In this document: piece by piece, positions 34,701-42,295 of the stretch
Layout: every line of letters starts with the position of its first letter
Numbering within the stretch: position 1 is the stretch's first letter
NCBI GenBank assembly: GCA_002439875.1
Contig: DJQB01000002.1
Coordinates: 204,376 to 256,970, forward strand
Source: Bacteroidales bacterium UBA6397
GTDB taxonomy: Bacteria > Bacteroidota > Bacteroidia > Bacteroidales > UBA932
Direction: 5' to 3'
DNA: 52,595 nt
Made by a program: the position numbers and the translations under genes
The notes under the pieces: generated by a model
The model's input: the letters and a program-made list of their open reading frames with translations, nothing else
The model's database searches: none
Told to the model about the DNA's origin: nothing

Positions 34701-35450
34701 ATGAGTAAGAACATTTTTACATTATTGGTCTGCGCCGCCGCCACTGCCATTGTCTTCGGCTGTGGAAACAACGCGAAGAAAACCGAGGCCGAGGCTGCCG
34801 CCGAGCGGGCCCGGCAGGATTCAATCGCCGCCGCAGAGCAGGCCGCAAAAGAAAAGACAGCTATGGACATCATCGCGACATTGCCGGATGAACCGGTTTT
34901 CGACATCGTCACGAACTTGGGCACGATCAAGGTAAAACTCTACAGCAAAACCCCTAAGCACCGCGAAAACTTCGCCAAACTGGCTTTGACGGGTTATTAT
35001 GACAGTCTTCTGTTCCACCGAGTGATCAATGGCTTTATGATCCAGGGGGGCGATCCTTACACACGTGACACCTCGGCCGCCGCAGTTGCCAAGTACGGAC
35101 AGGGTGGCCCTGGCTATACCATCCCGGCCGAGTTCATTCCTGAATATACCCATAAGAGGGGTGCTCTCGCCGCCGCGCGCAGAGGAGATGTGGCGAATCC
35201 GATGAAGGAATCTTCCGGGTCGCAGTTCTACATTGTGCAGGATCCCGGCGCATGCGCTCAGCTTGATGGCGCCTACACTGTTTTCGGCGAGACAATCAGC
35301 GGACTTGACGTTATTGACAGAATCGCCCAGGTGGCGACCGATCAAAGAGACAAACCATTGATGGATGTCAGGATCAAAACCATCAAACTTGACGAAAGCT
35401 GCATGCCAAAGACGGTGGACTCGACTGTGGATACCTCGAAAACAGAATAA
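34701..35450 (+). CDS. Cyclophilin-type peptidyl-prolyl isomerase lipoprotein
   Basis: A 249-residue lipoprotein (lipobox VFGC, Cys21) with an Ala/Glu-rich linker (about 25-60, EAEAAAERARQDSIAAAEQ) and a cyclophilin domain from about residue 65. The active-site motifs FHRVINGFMIQGGDP, SSGSQFYIVQDP and YTVFGETISGLDVIDRIA are intact. It should assist folding of exported proteins in the periplasm or at the outer membrane. It follows the GH20 gene by 11 bases and is probably co-transcribed. The gene is followed by the small-RNA-like unit. Confidence 0.92.
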   Translation: MSKNIFTLLVCAAATAIVFGCGNNAKKTEAEAAAERARQDSIAAAEQAAKEKTAMDIIATLPDEPVFDIVTNLGTIKVKLYSKTPKHRENFAKLALTGYYDSLLFHRVINGFMIQGGDPYTRDTSAAAVAKYGQGGPGYTIPAEFIPEYTHKRGALAAARRGDVANPMKESSGSQFYIVQDPGACAQLDGAYTVFGETISGLDVIDRIAQVATDQRDKPLMDVRIKTIKLDESCMPKTVDSTVDTSKTE

Positions 35451-35546
35451 TTTGCAAAATAACAATAGCAAATAGGGCTAAAAACAGTTTTTTCGTCCTT
35501 TGGATTTAAAATACGGAAGTTTGGAACAAAAAATATTTGTTCAACC

Positions 35547-35577
35547 TTGCTTGTTTTATAAAAAAGATATACCTTTG
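35547..35577 (+). promoter_or_regulatory. Consensus promoter of a candidate small RNA
   Basis: TTG (35547-35549), 20 bases, then TACCTTTG (35570-35577), an exact Bacteroidota promoter. It has no coding sequence behind it. A strong terminator stands only about 75 bases downstream. Confidence 0.7.
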
Positions 35578-35584
35578 CAACGAA

Positions 35585-35662
35585 TAGTTTTTTCATAGGT
35601 TAAGTTTTAGGTTAGAATTGCGAACGGGGTCTGCTGCGACAGTAAACCCCGTTCATCTTTTT
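35585..35662 (+). ncRNA. Candidate small RNA (about 75-80 nt)
   Basis: From the predicted start about seven bases after the -7 element, to the T-run, the unit is only 75-80 bases long. It holds no start codon followed by a meaningful frame. It ends in a nine-pair hairpin with arms GAACGGGGT (35622-35630) and ACCCCGTTC (35646-35654), followed by ATCTTTTTA. The 5' half (TAGTTTTTTCATAGG and TAAGTTTTAGGTTAG) is single-stranded-looking and U-rich. The unit lies between an isomerase gene and a convergent lipoprotein gene. It could be a regulatory sRNA or a remnant leader of a lost gene. Confidence 0.5.
35622..35662 (+). terminator. Intrinsic terminator of the small RNA unit
   Basis: Arms GAACGGGGT (35622-35630) and ACCCCGTTC (35646-35654) around a 15-base loop, followed by ATCTTTTTA. 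The perfect nine-pair stem and T-run make this a standard factor-independent terminator. Confidence 0.75.
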
Positions 35663-35747
35663 ATACCTAAGTGATTAATTATTAAGCTATTTTCCCCCAC
35701 CCCCCCCCTGATTTTTCAACTTTTTCAGGTTCGCTTTTCCCGTTTTA

Positions 35748-35789
35748 TACCTTTGTGGACGGAAGGAATTGATGAATATTATTCATCAA
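35748..35789 (+). promoter_or_regulatory. Second -7 element with a downstream 21-base palindrome
   Basis: A TACCTTTG (35748-35755) lies after a C-rich run (35695-35708). I see no -33 TTG at the right distance. Fourteen bases downstream starts a perfect palindrome with arms TTGATGAATA (35769-35778) and TATTCATCAA (35780-35789) around one T. The palindrome could be an operator or a transcript hairpin. No gene follows on the plus strand before the convergent minus-strand gene. Confidence 0.4.
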
Positions 35790-35824
35790 GAAAGAATATA
35801 TTTTGCGGCCATGATAAAATGAAT

Positions 35825-35855
35825 GCCCACTCCGGACTTGAAATCCGGAGTGGGC
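35825..35855 (-). terminator. Terminator of the DUF4876 operon
   Basis: A perfect 12-pair stem with arms GCCCACTCCGGA (35825-35836) and TCCGGAGTGGGC (35844-35855). On the minus strand it is followed by ATTCATTTTATC. It starts about 28 bases after the stop of the minus-strand lipoprotein gene and ends that operon. Confidence 0.8.
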
Positions 35856-35883
35856 GCCTGCTATCAGTTTACATATGTCCGCC

Positions 35884-37326
35884 TTACTTCTTGAGGGATG
35901 GTGTGGAATCCGGGGTGAAGTCGTTGGTGGAGTTGTTGGTGTCGATCAGCTTGCCGTCTTCGCCTCTCTTGCGGAGAACTGACTTGCCGTAGCGCTCAGG
36001 ATCCTTGTCGATCTTGCCGCAGTGTGTCCAGCCGGCGTCAATGGCTTCATCCCAGCTTGTGTACTGAAAGTTCTCTTCCACGGCGCAGTTCACACCGTCC
36101 AGAACCCAGGTGTTAGGAATCTTGTAGGCTTTGGCGATGCTCATCTCGAAGTCTCCCGCAAGGGAATGGTTGATGTATTTGCCCTCCCACTTATAGTCAG
36201 CGAGGTAAGATTCCCTCGTGACACCGTAAGGTGGCATCGAGATGATGTAGCCCTCGTATCCCCTGTCATGGAGAATCCAGACAGAAAGTGAGTAAGTGAA
36301 CCAGATGTCAAGATTGTCCACATCAGGATTGTCGACATCCTGATTGGATGCGGATGCGGACTTGTCGTACCATTCGAAGTCAGCGCCGCTCAGATCGAAT
36401 GAGTTCGGATTGGTCGCCAGATGGTTCTGCGCGTTGTTGGCGATTACCAGGGATTTTCCCGGCTCCACAGGGACATCGTGACCATTGCCAGGAATTACAT
36501 AGACGGTACCCACACCGCAGGCTTCCTTTTTGATAGGATCCAGGAACTCAAACGGTGTCTTGGTGGAAGATGGGTACTTTGCCTCTGAAATCATAAGACC
36601 ATCAAGATAGAGAATCTCGTCGGAGTTGTTCGTGATCTTGAAATACTGGTCGCCGTGGAACTTGTCCGGCTTCCCGGTTGTAGGGAGAGCGTTGCCGGTG
36701 AAGAACACTTCCTCGATCAGAACCTCGCCAGGCTCGATGTCTCTCCAGCTTTGCTCCAGTGTAACTTTCTCCAGTTCAGCTCCGGCGGTTGTCTTGAGGA
36801 CAATGTCAGCGGTGCGGTAAGCGTCAGTCCTGTTGGTGTCCAGCTGGAGTATAACGCTGTCCTTTCTGGTCTCGGCGACCGTGATCCAATCAGGAGTCTC
36901 GGCGACTTCATAAACATAGCCCTGAACGGCAGGGAAAGCGACTTTGCCGCCTCTTCCTCTGGCGAGCAGTTCGGATGCTTCAGGCTTCTCCGGCGGCACG
37001 GGGCCGTTCTGGGTGATCTTGAAGGATTTCAGTCCGAGGGCGGTGTCGAATGTCAGCGTAGAGGTCCTCGGGGTGGCGTCCTCGTAAGGCTCGACCGTGA
37101 TGGTGACCACTATGTCGGAATTGCCGCTGAGGGCAGAGACCGAGTACCAAGTGTCAGCCTGCGGCGCCCGCGCCGTCCAGCCCCTGTTGGTGGAGATGAA
37201 GACGGACTGCGAGCCGCCGTTGGCGTCAAACTTCAACTCTTCGGATGACAATGTGAAGACAGGGTCTTCATCCTGGCAGGCCGCAAGAGCGAGCGCTGCA
37301 GAAAGAATCAAAAGTAACTTTTTCAT
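35884..37326 (-). CDS. BACON and DUF4876-type lipoprotein
   Basis: A 480-residue lipoprotein (signal MKKLLLILSAALALAAC). The N-terminus holds a BACON domain (about 25-110; FDANGGSQSVFISTNRGWTA), then a second, weaker BACON-like segment (about 115-200). The C-terminal 270 residues resemble the DUF4876 domain (VLIEEVFFTGN, FHGDQYFKITNNSDEILYLDG, then LDGVNCAVEENFQ), whose function is unknown. It is the last gene of an operon that starts with a TonB-dependent receptor, so I infer that it is the surface lipoprotein that handles the receptor's ligand. Confidence 0.75.
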   Translation of the reverse strand: MKKLLLILSAALALAACQDEDPVFTLSSEELKFDANGGSQSVFISTNRGWTARAPQADTWYSVSALSGNSDIVVTITVEPYEDATPRTSTLTFDTALGLKSFKITQNGPVPPEKPEASELLARGRGGKVAFPAVQGYVYEVAETPDWITVAETRKDSVILQLDTNRTDAYRTADIVLKTTAGAELEKVTLEQSWRDIEPGEVLIEEVFFTGNALPTTGKPDKFHGDQYFKITNNSDEILYLDGLMISEAKYPSSTKTPFEFLDPIKKEACGVGTVYVIPGNGHDVPVEPGKSLVIANNAQNHLATNPNSFDLSGADFEWYDKSASASNQDVDNPDVDNLDIWFTYSLSVWILHDRGYEGYIISMPPYGVTRESYLADYKWEGKYINHSLAGDFEMSIAKAYKIPNTWVLDGVNCAVEENFQYTSWDEAIDAGWTHCGKIDKDPERYGKSVLRKRGEDGKLIDTNNSTNDFTPDSTPSLKK

Positions 37327-37370
37327 AATCTATTATATTAGTAGTTAACAATAATTATAATTTCCGTTTA

Positions 37371-38900
37371 CTAAAACGCCAGTCCGATGGCTGCGGTCAG
37401 GTACTTTGCCTGACCGAATCCGTCAATGGATCTGAACGTGAATTCCGGTCGGAGGAAGACAGCGGCATTCTGTCCGGCCTTGCGTTGAATCCCAAGGCTC
37501 AGTCCGGCGGTTGTCCGCCCAGAGGAAATCATCGAATGAAAATGTTCGTAATGCTCCAGAATCCTCTCTTCGGTATACTCTGCCGGAATCGAAAGCGCAC
37601 CGCCAGGACCGAGAGTGCGGTGCAGCCTCGCATTGACACTGAGAAGCCAATCCTTGTGAGGTCTTCTCAATCCCATTTTCAAACCGGCGTCCGCAAAGCT
37701 GAATGTCATCCCCCTTTTCGGGAATATGTACTCAGCGGAAGACCTGTAATATTCAAAGACAGGCTCGGCGCTGATCGTTCCCGCCGCGGAAGGAACCTCG
37801 ATGGCGCCCTTCAGGTTCGCTGACAGAACCCTGTTCCTGTACATCGTCAATGAACCCTGCACCGCATATTCCTTGTTCTTGCCGGTGTCGATGATGTTCT
37901 CGGTGCTTTGCCTCAGCTCATAGTCTATTCCTGCGAGGATAGTCCATTTCACGGCGCCGTTCAGCCGTTTGTAACCTACGAGGCCATCCACTTTCTGAAT
38001 CCACAGATCCGTGATCGGCACCTCGTTGTTGGCGACCAACAGACACTCTATGCCCAGACTGTTGTAGGACAGCGACCCTGTCCAACCATCGGGATGTCCC
38101 GGCGAGACCGTCGCGGAGACTTCACAACCGTGGCCGTTGTACCTGCTTGAAGTAAAGTCTCCGGCTCCGTCGAATCTTGCGAAACGGCTTCCCAGACCTG
38201 TGAAATGCAGTTCCGATGTGTTCGCTCCAAGCGGATCATAGAAACTTACATCCTGAGACTGCTTGTAAACCCTGAATGTGGCGTTCAGGTCAAAGATATA
38301 GCCTTTGGCGGCGATTCCGCCGGTCAACGCGGCGATCAGGTCGGATGTGACCGATCTTGGCCGCGGATCCACCTGCCGGAACTCGTGCAGTGCCCTATAG
38401 CTACCGTAAACCCCGATGTGCGCTTTCCCGATCATGCGTGACCAGGCTCCGTAGAATGAATATTGCTCCTTCTGGAGATTGCCTCCGACCGTGTCCACCA
38501 TCACATCCGGGTAAAGCAACTCAAAATCAGAGGTTGAGTTCCAAAGGACATTCCTTTTCACGCCTCTTGAATATTCCGCCCCGGACCAGACCGCCGAATG
38601 ATTCCGCAACCGGATCAAGGAATTGACCTTGACGGAGCCTTGGTCCAACCCGTCCCCCTCCTGCGGCAGCAGAGCGTCATCCTCGCGGCGGAAGTCATAG
38701 ACCGCTTTGATTTCTGAATATGTCGGGATGTCCCACAGTAGGAAGCTGCCGGCGTTGTGCCCGGCGATCTCGCTCCGCCCCAAGGCGCGGACAGGAGACA
38801 GATACCTCTCCGACACCGAATTGACATCGTATTTTTCTTGTCCACGGGCCGGCGTCACGGCTGTCAGGACTGTGAATATTATGCAGATGAGCCTGTTCAT
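37371..38900 (-). CDS. DUF6850-type outer-membrane beta-barrel protein
   Basis: A 509-residue exported protein with signal peptide ending in ARGQ. The body consists of amphipathic beta-strands (for example FLLWDIPTYSEIKAVYDFRRE near the start, SFYGAWSRMIGKAHIGVYGSYR in the middle) and ends in KYLTAAIGLAF, the typical C-terminal Phe of an outer-membrane barrel. I match it to the uncharacterised DUF6850 family from memory. Its start overlaps the end of the preceding small lipoprotein gene by four bases (ATGA), so translation is coupled. It is probably the second barrel of the locus beside the TonB receptor. Confidence 0.7.
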   Translation of the reverse strand: MNRLICIIFTVLTAVTPARGQEKYDVNSVSERYLSPVRALGRSEIAGHNAGSFLLWDIPTYSEIKAVYDFRREDDALLPQEGDGLDQGSVKVNSLIRLRNHSAVWSGAEYSRGVKRNVLWNSTSDFELLYPDVMVDTVGGNLQKEQYSFYGAWSRMIGKAHIGVYGSYRALHEFRQVDPRPRSVTSDLIAALTGGIAAKGYIFDLNATFRVYKQSQDVSFYDPLGANTSELHFTGLGSRFARFDGAGDFTSSRYNGHGCEVSATVSPGHPDGWTGSLSYNSLGIECLLVANNEVPITDLWIQKVDGLVGYKRLNGAVKWTILAGIDYELRQSTENIIDTGKNKEYAVQGSLTMYRNRVLSANLKGAIEVPSAAGTISAEPVFEYYRSSAEYIFPKRGMTFSFADAGLKMGLRRPHKDWLLSVNARLHRTLGPGGALSIPAEYTEERILEHYEHFHSMISSGRTTAGLSLGIQRKAGQNAAVFLRPEFTFRSIDGFGQAKYLTAAIGLAF

Positions 38901-39304
38901 TTCAGTACTGTCAATTCGAGGTTCAATGTCTCTTTGTCGTTCAGCAAGGTCACGGAAGTCATCGGGGAGTTGTAACCAGCGAAGCGAACCTTCTTGCGCT
39001 GGCCGTCACTGAACACGGCCTTACCGTCGAAGGAGATCATGTATATCCCTTTCCTGAGCTTGACCGTGGCTGTCCCGACCTGGAACGTAGGAATCTCATA
39101 CTCCTGCCTTGTGTTGAGGTCGCGGATGAACGACCCGTCCAGGGCGTTGTCCACCTCGACCCTTTCGATTCCGGCGCTTATGGACGGACAGGTTACGTTC
39201 ATGGTCACGATCGTGAATACATTCTGCTCCGAGTCCTTCTCGCATCCGCAGAGGATGACCGAAAGCGGCAGGAGCATATTCCTTATGATTTTGTGTGCCA
39301 TCAT
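38897..39304 (-). CDS. Small lipoprotein of the TonB receptor operon
   Basis: A 135-residue lipoprotein with signal MMAHKIIRNMLLPLSVILCGC. The mature part is all-beta in appearance (VFTIVTMNVTCPSISAGIERVEV, then VKLRKGIYMISFDGKAVF) and suggests a small sandwich domain. No known motif is seen. It begins five bases after the stop of the TonB receptor gene and overlaps the barrel gene by four bases. A role as a receptor accessory is inferred from this tight packing. Confidence 0.7.
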   Translation of the reverse strand: MMAHKIIRNMLLPLSVILCGCEKDSEQNVFTIVTMNVTCPSISAGIERVEVDNALDGSFIRDLNTRQEYEIPTFQVGTATVKLRKGIYMISFDGKAVFSDGQRKKVRFAGYNSPMTSVTLLNDKETLNLELTVLK

Positions 39305-39309
39305 GTTCG

Positions 39310-42033
39310 TTAAAGTTTGAAGTTCAGTTCCATTCCAAAGTACGGCAGGACGGAGCGGCGCACGAGGATGCCCATATTCGTCCTGTAGTCAGGCGAGACA
39401 TCCAGAATCTTGTTCACGAACAAGGCGCAGGCGATTTTGTCGTGGTAGATCTTCTTTGTAGCCTTGAGGTTGATGTTCATACTGAACGGGATTCTGAAAT
39501 ATATTGACATCGAAGGTGTGTATTCCCTTATCATCTGGGCCAGAATGCCGTTGGCGGCCGATTCGTCCGTGAACGGGTGGCTCTTCAGATTCTTGTCGAT
39601 GTAGGAGATCGGGCGCGCGTCCTTGGCGGTGTTCTGGCTTCCGGTGAACCATTGGCATTGGAATGAGGTCGAGAAGATCATTCCGAGCCTTGGAATCTGG
39701 GTGTCGAACATGAAATTCGTGTTGAAAACCTCCTTCAGGAATCCGTCCGTGTCCTTGTAGTAGCCGACGTAAGGGTAGGTCTTGCCGGCCACGACCACTG
39801 ACGGTCTGTAATACGTAGGCTGGCTGTTGCTGTACCTTGTCCTGAACCATGCCCCGCTGACGGTCACCTTTGTGCCGATGGGGCGTATCCTTGGTGTTGA
39901 GAGAGTGAACTCGACACCTTCCTTCAGGGTGCGGCTGCCGTTGGTGTTGAATGAATATCCCACCAGAAGCGTGTCCGGAACCCAAGGAGTCGTCCCGGTT
40001 GAAGGTGGCCCGGCCAGCGCGCCCTTGTCGATCGCCTCTTCCTGGTAGTCCTTGTAAATCAGGCGGGTGTACTCACTGCCGTGCCTGAATCCGGATGTCA
40101 TATCCTCCCTGAAATAGTCGATGTTGAACGAGAATTCGCACCCGGCCTGCAAATCGGCGGCGATCTCCCATTTGAAATTCCTCGCCGCCTTGAGATCGAA
40201 GTTCGTCGGGTCGATCTTCATCACATAGACATTTATTCTTCGCAGATTCTCTTCGACCGGCCAGTAGTTCATCTGGGTGATGTCGTAGTATATAGGATCC
40301 GGATAAAGCTGGTCCATTGTCGGAAACTTTGTGTGCCAGCCAGCTCCGCCGGACAGCCCGACCTTCAAATCTTTTCCGAAGGCCTTCTCCAACCTGAGGT
40401 TCAACCTCGGATCAAAGTATGGCTTGAGATTGACTGAATATTCCTTGCCGGCTCCCGCCATCGCGGCTACCCTCAATCCCGCGAGCCACTCAGCCTTGAA
40501 TCCGTTCCCGAAGGCCAGGACGGAATTGTCTTCGATGAAGGCTGACATCTGGTACGTTGCAGGGATCGTGGAATAGTTCCTTGGGCGGACGTTCATGTCC
40601 ACGGAGAACGGTCTTTCCGGGTCGAACACAGTACCTTTGCCGAAGTTCTTGTTGACATTCCACTGGGCGCCGGCCTTGAGTGTGTTTGTCGTGTTCCCGA
40701 AATCCTTGCGGAATTTCGCCGTGCCGTTGAGGTAGGCGTAGAACGGCCTGCCGTCGACCTTAAGCGTAGCCTCGTATTTGTAGGGCACTATCGTGACATC
40801 GAACTCACCTTCCTCCAGACTTGTCGAAAGAGGCATCGGTGAACTATATTCAACGAATTTCCATCTGTCGATCAGGTCCTTCTCGTAGGTCAGGGAACCG
40901 GTGATGTCAAGGCTTTGGAAGAACGATTTCAGGCTTTTGCTTCGGGTGGTATATTCCCCGCCCAGCGCGAAACGACTGTAATTGGACCTGTAGGTCTCTA
41001 TCGGGCCGCAGTCGCCGAAGTCGAGATTCTTGTCGGATTTCTGGTTGTCGAACGAACCGGTGTAGTCAAGGCTGCCGCTGATGCTTCTGACAAGATCTCC
41101 GGTCCAGGTTTTCCCGACCCTGTAGCTTCCGGTAAGCCGCTGGTAATTCTGTCTCGTGTTGCGGGGATCCGCTCTGGAATCCAGAAAGTTGCCACTGAAG
41201 TTCATCGTCAGTTTGTCGGTCTTTCCCCATTCCAGATCCTTGCCGAGGTAGAAGAGTCTGCTCTTCATGTCAGCCTTGAAACGGGCTCTTGTGTCGTTGC
41301 CGCCCTTACGGCGCTTGATGTTGACAAGTCCGCTGGTCAGGTCTCCATATTCCACGGAAGGAATTCCCCTGATGATTTCGACTGATTCCACGTCCTCGGT
41401 GTTGATGGTCCTCATGTCCACTCCCGCGTTGACGAACGAAGATCCGTAGTTGCTGTAGGCAGGAGTGGACTGTAGGTTGGCGTCATTGTTGACAGGGACA
41501 CCGTCGATCAGGAAACGGGTCCCAAGGGAGGATGTGTTGTAATTGCCTCCTGAGGCCGGGACAGCCCTCAGGTCGATGGTCTTCGGGGTGGAGAACGATG
41601 GATCCACGGCGCGTCCTCCCGGCAGCAATTCCAAAAGGTCCGCGAAACTGGATGGCTGGATGTGTGCGATGGCGTCCTGTCCGATTCTTGACGAGCTTGT
41701 CAGTCCATGGCTTTCCGTCGCCGTTACCACCACCTCGTTGATTGCGAATGAATCTTGGGTCAATGAATATCTACCGTCCTTCCTGACCGCCGTCGTCAGC
41801 GTTTTGTAACCCATACACGTGATCTTAAGCGTCCCACCATTGACCTTGAGCCTGAATCTCCCGAGTGAGTCCGTGACACCCCAAACCGCTTGGCTCCCTT
41901 TCAAGGTCACGGCGGCACCCGCGATCGGAGATCCGTCCGCCTTGTCGGCAACGATCCCGCTGATTTGGGCGGACGCACTGATTGACAGCAGTGTGGCCGC
42001 TACGATTATGGTAAGAAATCTTGCTCCAAACAC
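39310..42033 (-). CDS. TonB-dependent receptor, non-SusC type
   Basis: A 907-residue TonB-dependent receptor with signal peptide (LLSISASAQ), a carboxypeptidase-regulatory-like domain (DGSPIAGAAVTLKGSQAVWG), the segment FAINEVVVTATES, a plug (IDLRAVPASGGNYNTSSLGT, then VESVEIIRGIPSVEYGDLTSG) and a barrel ending in YFGMELNFKL. It lacks the SusC-specific plug wording and has no SusD partner, so it probably imports a metal chelate, haem, vitamin or similar small ligand. The start is GTG at 42033, about 25 bases after a consensus promoter. It is divergent from feoAB, which makes iron a reasonable but unproved guess. Confidence 0.9.
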   Translation of the reverse strand: MFGARFLTIIVAATLLSISASAQISGIVADKADGSPIAGAAVTLKGSQAVWGVTDSLGRFRLKVNGGTLKITCMGYKTLTTAVRKDGRYSLTQDSFAINEVVVTATESHGLTSSSRIGQDAIAHIQPSSFADLLELLPGGRAVDPSFSTPKTIDLRAVPASGGNYNTSSLGTRFLIDGVPVNNDANLQSTPAYSNYGSSFVNAGVDMRTINTEDVESVEIIRGIPSVEYGDLTSGLVNIKRRKGGNDTRARFKADMKSRLFYLGKDLEWGKTDKLTMNFSGNFLDSRADPRNTRQNYQRLTGSYRVGKTWTGDLVRSISGSLDYTGSFDNQKSDKNLDFGDCGPIETYRSNYSRFALGGEYTTRSKSLKSFFQSLDITGSLTYEKDLIDRWKFVEYSSPMPLSTSLEEGEFDVTIVPYKYEATLKVDGRPFYAYLNGTAKFRKDFGNTTNTLKAGAQWNVNKNFGKGTVFDPERPFSVDMNVRPRNYSTIPATYQMSAFIEDNSVLAFGNGFKAEWLAGLRVAAMAGAGKEYSVNLKPYFDPRLNLRLEKAFGKDLKVGLSGGAGWHTKFPTMDQLYPDPIYYDITQMNYWPVEENLRRINVYVMKIDPTNFDLKAARNFKWEIAADLQAGCEFSFNIDYFREDMTSGFRHGSEYTRLIYKDYQEEAIDKGALAGPPSTGTTPWVPDTLLVGYSFNTNGSRTLKEGVEFTLSTPRIRPIGTKVTVSGAWFRTRYSNSQPTYYRPSVVVAGKTYPYVGYYKDTDGFLKEVFNTNFMFDTQIPRLGMIFSTSFQCQWFTGSQNTAKDARPISYIDKNLKSHPFTDESAANGILAQMIREYTPSMSIYFRIPFSMNINLKATKKIYHDKIACALFVNKILDVSPDYRTNMGILVRRSVLPYFGMELNFKL

Positions 42034-42058
42034 GTTTCGATTTTTCTGTTTAAGTCCG

Positions 42059-42089
42059 CAAAATTATCCTCAAATCCGGCCTCTGTCAA
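42059..42089 (-). promoter_or_regulatory. Promoter of the TonB receptor operon
   Basis: On the minus strand: TTG (42089-42087), 20 bases, then TAATTTTG (42066-42059), an exact match to the Bacteroidota consensus. It predicts a leader of about 20 bases before the GTG at 42033. Confidence 0.75.
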
Positions 42090-42140
42090 TGCCAATAAAT
42101 TGGGATGAATTTGTTAGGTTGTGGATGATAATGTTTTGAG

Positions 42141-42228
42141 TGTCAGTGGAATACCTTATTATCTTACGCTGAATATCACTAAAGAGAACCGCTCTTTTTA
42201 CTGACATTTAGGTATTTATCCTCCACTG
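42141..42228. repeat. Interleaved inverted repeats between the TonB operon and feoAB
   Basis: TGTCAGT (42141-42147) is complementary to ACTGACA (42200-42206), AATACCT (42150-42156) to AGGTATT (42210-42216), and CAGTGG (42144-42149) to CCACTG (42223-42228). The same left segment can thus pair with two parts of the right segment. A small hairpin AAAGAG (42181) with CTCTTT (42197) lies between them. The stretch sits 5' of both promoters and could hold a metal-responsive operator. No good Fur box is seen. Confidence 0.4.
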
Positions 42229-42245
42229 CTACCAACTATTAATGA

Positions 42246-42276
42246 TTGCGGAAATCTTCCAAAATGAATATTTTTG
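42246..42276 (+). promoter_or_regulatory. Promoter of feoAB
   Basis: TTG (42246-42248), 20 bases, then TATTTTTG (42269-42276). The position rules out a longer feoAB frame that could start at 42242 and fixes the start at the ATG at 42296, giving a leader of about 13 bases. Confidence 0.75.
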
Positions 42277-42295
42277 TACCGAATTTGGGTGTATA

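Noticed and set aside
36655..37248. 197-codon plus-strand frame opposite the BACON/DUF4876 gene
   Set aside because: Antisense shadow of a gene with clear signal peptide and domains.
42120..42145. Possible Fur box (GATGATAATG) near the TonB promoter
   Set aside because: Only one half resembles the 19-base Fur consensus. There is no matching second half.
42242..42295. Upstream ATG of feoAB adding 18 residues
   Set aside because: The -7 promoter element lies inside this extension, so a transcript from it cannot include the earlier ATG. The FeoA domain starts at MKLSELKTG.
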